The translations under genes were made by a program, and so were the position numbers. From positions 434,001 to 498,000 of the forward strand of contig CALNYW010000006.1 in NCBI GenBank assembly GCA_942490985.1: a stretch of 64,000 bases of DNA. Direction: 5' to 3'. The notes under the pieces are model-generated. The model did no database searches. It was given only the letters and a program-made list of their open reading frames with translations, and was not told where the DNA came from. The stretch comes from Thiosocius sp942490985. GTDB taxonomy: Bacteria; Pseudomonadota; Gammaproteobacteria; Chromatiales; Chromatiaceae. Shown here one piece after another: positions 61,255 through 64,000 of this stretch (positions are counted from its first letter, which is position 1; each line of letters opens with the position of its first letter).

Positions 61255-62766
61255 TTGAACAAAGAAATCTTGCTCGTTGTGGATGCGGTGTCCAACGAAA
61301 AGGGCGTCGAGAAAGAGATCATCTTCGAGGCAATCGAAGCGGCACTCGCATCGGCGACGCGCAAAAAGAACGGTGGGGAGATCGAGGTTCGCGTCGCGAT
61401 TGATCGCGAAACCGGCGATTACGATACCTTCCGCCGTTGGTTGGTGATGGATGACGCCGAGACCCAGGTCCTGGAAAATCCCATCGCCGAAATCACCCTG
61501 TCCGCCGCGCAAGCAGAAGACCCCGAGCTGCAGCCTGGCGATTATGTCGAAGATCAGATCGATTCAATCGATTTCGGGCGCATCGCCGCGCAGACCGCCA
61601 AGCAGGTCATCGTGCAGAAAGTGCGCGAAGCCGAGCGTGCCAAGGTGGTTGAGGCATTCCAAGACCGCGTCGGTGAGTTGGTGACCGGCATCGTGAAACG
61701 CGCCGATCGCGGCACGATCGTGCTGGACCTCGGCAACAACGCCGAGGCGCTGGTGCCCAAGATGGACGTCATCCCGAAGGAAGCCGTGCGCGCCGGTGAC
61801 CGGCTGCGTGGCTACCTTTACGACGTGCGCGCCGAGCAGCGGGGGCCGCAGCTTTTTGTGTCGCGCACCTCGCCGGACCTGTTGATCGAATTGTTCAAGT
61901 TGGAAGTACCCGAGGTTGGTGAGGGACTTATCGAAATTGTTGGTGCCGCGCGTGACCCGGGTCTGCGGGCCAAGATCGCGGTTGTCGCGCATGACCCGCG
62001 CATCGATCCGGTCGGTGCCTGTGTCGGTATGCGGGGTTCGCGTGTACAGGCGGTGTCGAACGAGCTCAGCGGCGAACGCGTCGACATCATCCTGTGGAAT
62101 GACAACCCTGCGCAGTTCGTCATCAACGCGATGTCCCCGGCGGATGTGACGTCGATCGTGGTCGATGAAGAGGCGCATAGCATGGACATCGCCGTCAAAG
62201 ACGAGAATCTGTCGCAGGCCATTGGCCGCGGTGGACAAAACGTTCGCCTCGCCAGCCAGCTGACGGGCTGGGAGCTGAACGTGATGAGCGAAGAACAGGC
62301 CGCCGAGAAGAGCGAAGCGGAGGCGCAAGGCTTCATCGAACACTTCATGCAGCAGCTTGACGTTGATGAGGAGGTCGCGGCGATCCTGGTGCAGGAAGGC
62401 TTCACCAACATCGAAGAGATTGCTTACGTCGATGACAGTGAGATGGCATCGATCGAAGAATTCGATCAAGAGATTATCGAAGAGCTGCGAAACCGCGCCA
62501 ACGACGCACTTTTGACCCGCGCCATCGCGAAAGAAGAGGTGCTTGGTGACACCGAGCCGGCTGAAGATCTGCTGAATATGGACGGCATGGATCGCAAACT
62601 TGCCTACCAACTAGCATCCCGCGGCGTCGTGACGATGGAAGACCTTGCCGAGCAGTCGACCGATGAGCTGATGGAGATCGACGGTATGGATGAGGAACGG
62701 GCCGGCCAACTAATCATGACGGCGCGCGCTCCCTGGTTTGCAGAGAGCGCCGAGAGTGCCGAGTAG
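61255..62766 (+). CDS. nusA: Transcription termination/antitermination factor NusA
   Basis: NusA (503 residues) binds RNA polymerase and nascent RNA. The usual parts are in order: N-terminal domain (NKEILLVVDAVSNEKGVEKE), S1 domain (GIVKRADRGTIVLDLGNNAE), two KH domains (VGACVGMRGSRVQAVSNEL and QAIGRGGQNVRLASQLTGWE) and two C-terminal acidic repeats with helix-hairpin-helix features. The TTG start follows GAGGTTGGGG. 16 bases after rimP. Confidence 0.97.
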   Translation: MNKEILLVVDAVSNEKGVEKEIIFEAIEAALASATRKKNGGEIEVRVAIDRETGDYDTFRRWLVMDDAETQVLENPIAEITLSAAQAEDPELQPGDYVEDQIDSIDFGRIAAQTAKQVIVQKVREAERAKVVEAFQDRVGELVTGIVKRADRGTIVLDLGNNAEALVPKMDVIPKEAVRAGDRLRGYLYDVRAEQRGPQLFVSRTSPDLLIELFKLEVPEVGEGLIEIVGAARDPGLRAKIAVVAHDPRIDPVGACVGMRGSRVQAVSNELSGERVDIILWNDNPAQFVINAMSPADVTSIVVDEEAHSMDIAVKDENLSQAIGRGGQNVRLASQLTGWELNVMSEEQAAEKSEAEAQGFIEHFMQQLDVDEEVAAILVQEGFTNIEEIAYVDDSEMASIEEFDQEIIEELRNRANDALLTRAIAKEEVLGDTEPAEDLLNMDGMDRKLAYQLASRGVVTMEDLAEQSTDELMEIDGMDEERAGQLIMTARAPWFAESAESAE

Positions 62767-62778
62767 AGGTAGCACAGA

Positions 62779-64000
62779 ATGAGTGAAGTGACGGTCAGCC
62801 AACTCGCCTCTGACGTTGGAACCTCTGTAGATCGGTTGCTCAAGCAGCTGAGCGACGCAGGTATCTCCAAGCAGAACGCGGAGGATGTAATTACCGAGCA
62901 GGAGAAAGTCGACCTGCTCAATCATTTGCGCCGTAGCCACGGTAAGCAGGAGGCGGCCGGGGGTGGGGCAAAGCGCAAGGTCGCCCTGAAGCGCAAGACC
63001 ACCACCGAGTTACATCAGCCGGCATCCGGTCGAACCACGGCACGGACGCCCGCCGCGCGCGCGGGTAAAACCGTCGCGGTCGAGGTGCGGCGCAAGCGTG
63101 CGGTCGTCAAACCCAAAGCACCCGACGAAGCCAATCAGGAAGCGCTGCTGCGTGAGGCTGAGGCGGCGAAACAGGCGCTTGCCGAACAGGCCCAGTTACG
63201 CGAGCAGGTCGAGCTGGAGGGTGAGGCCCGGCGCAAAGCGGAAGAAGCGCGCCGTGAGGCCGAAGAGCAGGCCAAGCAGTCCGCAGAACAGACGCGAATC
63301 GCTGCTGAAGAGGCCCTGCGTCAGCAGGCCGAAGAGCAGGCGCGCAAGGAAGCGGAGGAGTTGCGGCGCGCGCAGCAAGAGACTGAGCAGCGCAAAACCG
63401 CGGACAAGCCGGCCAAGAAAGGCAAGCGCGGCAAAGACGACTTCGAAAAACCTGAGCGGGGTGGCCGGCGCGAACTGCATGTGGCCAGCGACAAGCGCGG
63501 CCGGCGTAAAGGCCGCAAGTCCGCTCGAACGGCAACGGCCGCGAGCGGTGATTCGCAGCATGGCTTCCAACGCCCGACCGCGCCAGTGGTCAAAGAAATC
63601 GCGGTGCCGGATACGATCTCGGTCGGCGAGTTGGCGCAACGGATGACGATCAAGGCCGGTGAGGTCATCAAGCAACTGATGCGTATGAACATCATGGTGA
63701 CGATCAACCAGGAACTCGATCAGGACACGGCAATCCTGCTGGTCGAGGAGATGGGTCACAAGGCGTTCGCGCAGAAAGAAGAGGATGTCGTTGAAGAAAT
63801 CCTGTCCGCCGCTGATGAAGAGCAGGAAGGCGATGTAAAGCCGCGGGCGCCGGTGGTGACCATTATGGGTCACGTCGACCACGGCAAGACTTCCCTGCTC
63901 GATCACATTCGTGCGACGCGCGTCGCCGCAGGCGAGGCCGGCGGTATCACCCAGCACATCGGCGCGTATCACGTCGAAACCGATCACGGGATGATTTCGT
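62779..64000 (+). CDS. infB: Translation initiation factor IF-2 (5' part)
   Basis: The first 407 codons of IF-2 are visible and the gene runs off the window. An IF2_N domain (VTVSQLASDVGTSVDRLLKQ) is followed by a long basic, Ala/Glu/Arg/Lys-rich linker, a second IF2_N domain (ISVGELAQRMTIKAGEVIKQ) and the start of the GTPase domain with the P-loop GHVDHGKTS. It starts 12 bases after the nusA stop. Confidence 0.97.
   Translation, partial: MSEVTVSQLASDVGTSVDRLLKQLSDAGISKQNAEDVITEQEKVDLLNHLRRSHGKQEAAGGGAKRKVALKRKTTTELHQPASGRTTARTPAARAGKTVAVEVRRKRAVVKPKAPDEANQEALLREAEAAKQALAEQAQLREQVELEGEARRKAEEARREAEEQAKQSAEQTRIAAEEALRQQAEEQARKEAEELRRAQQETEQRKTADKPAKKGKRGKDDFEKPERGGRRELHVASDKRGRRKGRKSARTATAASGDSQHGFQRPTAPVVKEIAVPDTISVGELAQRMTIKAGEVIKQLMRMNIMVTINQELDQDTAILLVEEMGHKAFAQKEEDVVEEILSAADEEQEGDVKPRAPVVTIMGHVDHGKTSLLDHIRATRVAAGEAGGITQHIGAYHVETDHGMIS

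Noticed and set aside
60546..61364. Long minus-strand reading frame opposite rimP
   Set aside because: It is the antisense of rimP and its leader. The rimP product is unmistakable, and the antisense protein has no recognisable pattern.
61564..62610. 348-codon minus-strand frame inside nusA
   Set aside because: It is antisense to an intact NusA; long antisense frames are common in GC-rich genes.

Overview
The window looks like a piece of chromosome from a chemolithotrophic, probably sulfur- and hydrogen-oxidising gammaproteobacterium. The grounds are the gene set: an Isp-type [NiFe] hydrogenase, a flavocytochrome c sulfide dehydrogenase (fccAB) operon joined to a ba3-like cytochrome c oxidase, glnK-amtB, and the conserved rimP-nusA-infB order at the right end. 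No ribosomal RNA is present, so the taxonomy is inference. Coding regions are fairly GC-rich with many GTG/TTG starts. Intergenic regions are long and full of repeats.

Layout. 1-7 kb: hupH-like gene, hydrogenase small subunit, isp1, isp2, an unrecognised gene, hydrogenase large subunit, a strong terminator, then hypE. 7-17.5 kb: ion-transport block with a DUF2628-like membrane protein, a Kef-type antiporter coupled to a universal stress protein, a convergent P-type cation ATPase, and a tight operon of a DUF1538 membrane protein with two PII-like proteins. 17.8-19.5 kb: a complete IS1182-family element. 19.5-29 kb: a B12-binding protein with a CarH-type photoreceptor motif, a membrane-anchored rubrerythrin, small proteins, a glutathione S-transferase, amtB-glnK behind a sigma-54 promoter, a thioredoxin-like protein and a NifX-like protein. 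29-31 kb: integron-like cassettes (two attC-like sites, a PIN toxin-antitoxin pair, no integrase), an IS3 fragment and tRNA-Ala(CGC). 31-51 kb: accessory and sensory genes separated by mobile debris. These include two divergent BLUF photoreceptors (one fused to a PsiE-like membrane domain), a uracil-DNA glycosylase, a zinc peptidase, an ethylbenzene-dehydrogenase-like haem protein, two diguanylate cyclases, a zinc-ribbon MscL and a frameshifted tyrosine recombinase. 51.4-56.5 kb: one operon running oxidase subunits, dihaem cytochrome c, fccA, fccB. 57-59.6 kb: a copper-type P-ATPase likely to serve that oxidase. 60-64 kb: a DUF302 protein, then rimP, nusA and the 5' part of infB.

How it fits together. 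Hydrogenase and FccAB would feed electrons from H2 and sulfide into quinone and cytochrome c pools, and the ba3-like oxidase would pass cytochrome c electrons to oxygen. The photoreceptors, cyclic-di-GMP enzymes and ion-homeostasis genes suit a cell living on light, oxygen and sulfide gradients; that is inference. The non-coding DNA is unusually informative. It holds four IS1182-type element pairs (one intact, one decayed, two about 190 bp and MITE-like), a GIY-YIG gene between inverted palindromes with an apparent empty counterpart elsewhere in the window, and a recurring intergenic hairpin family.
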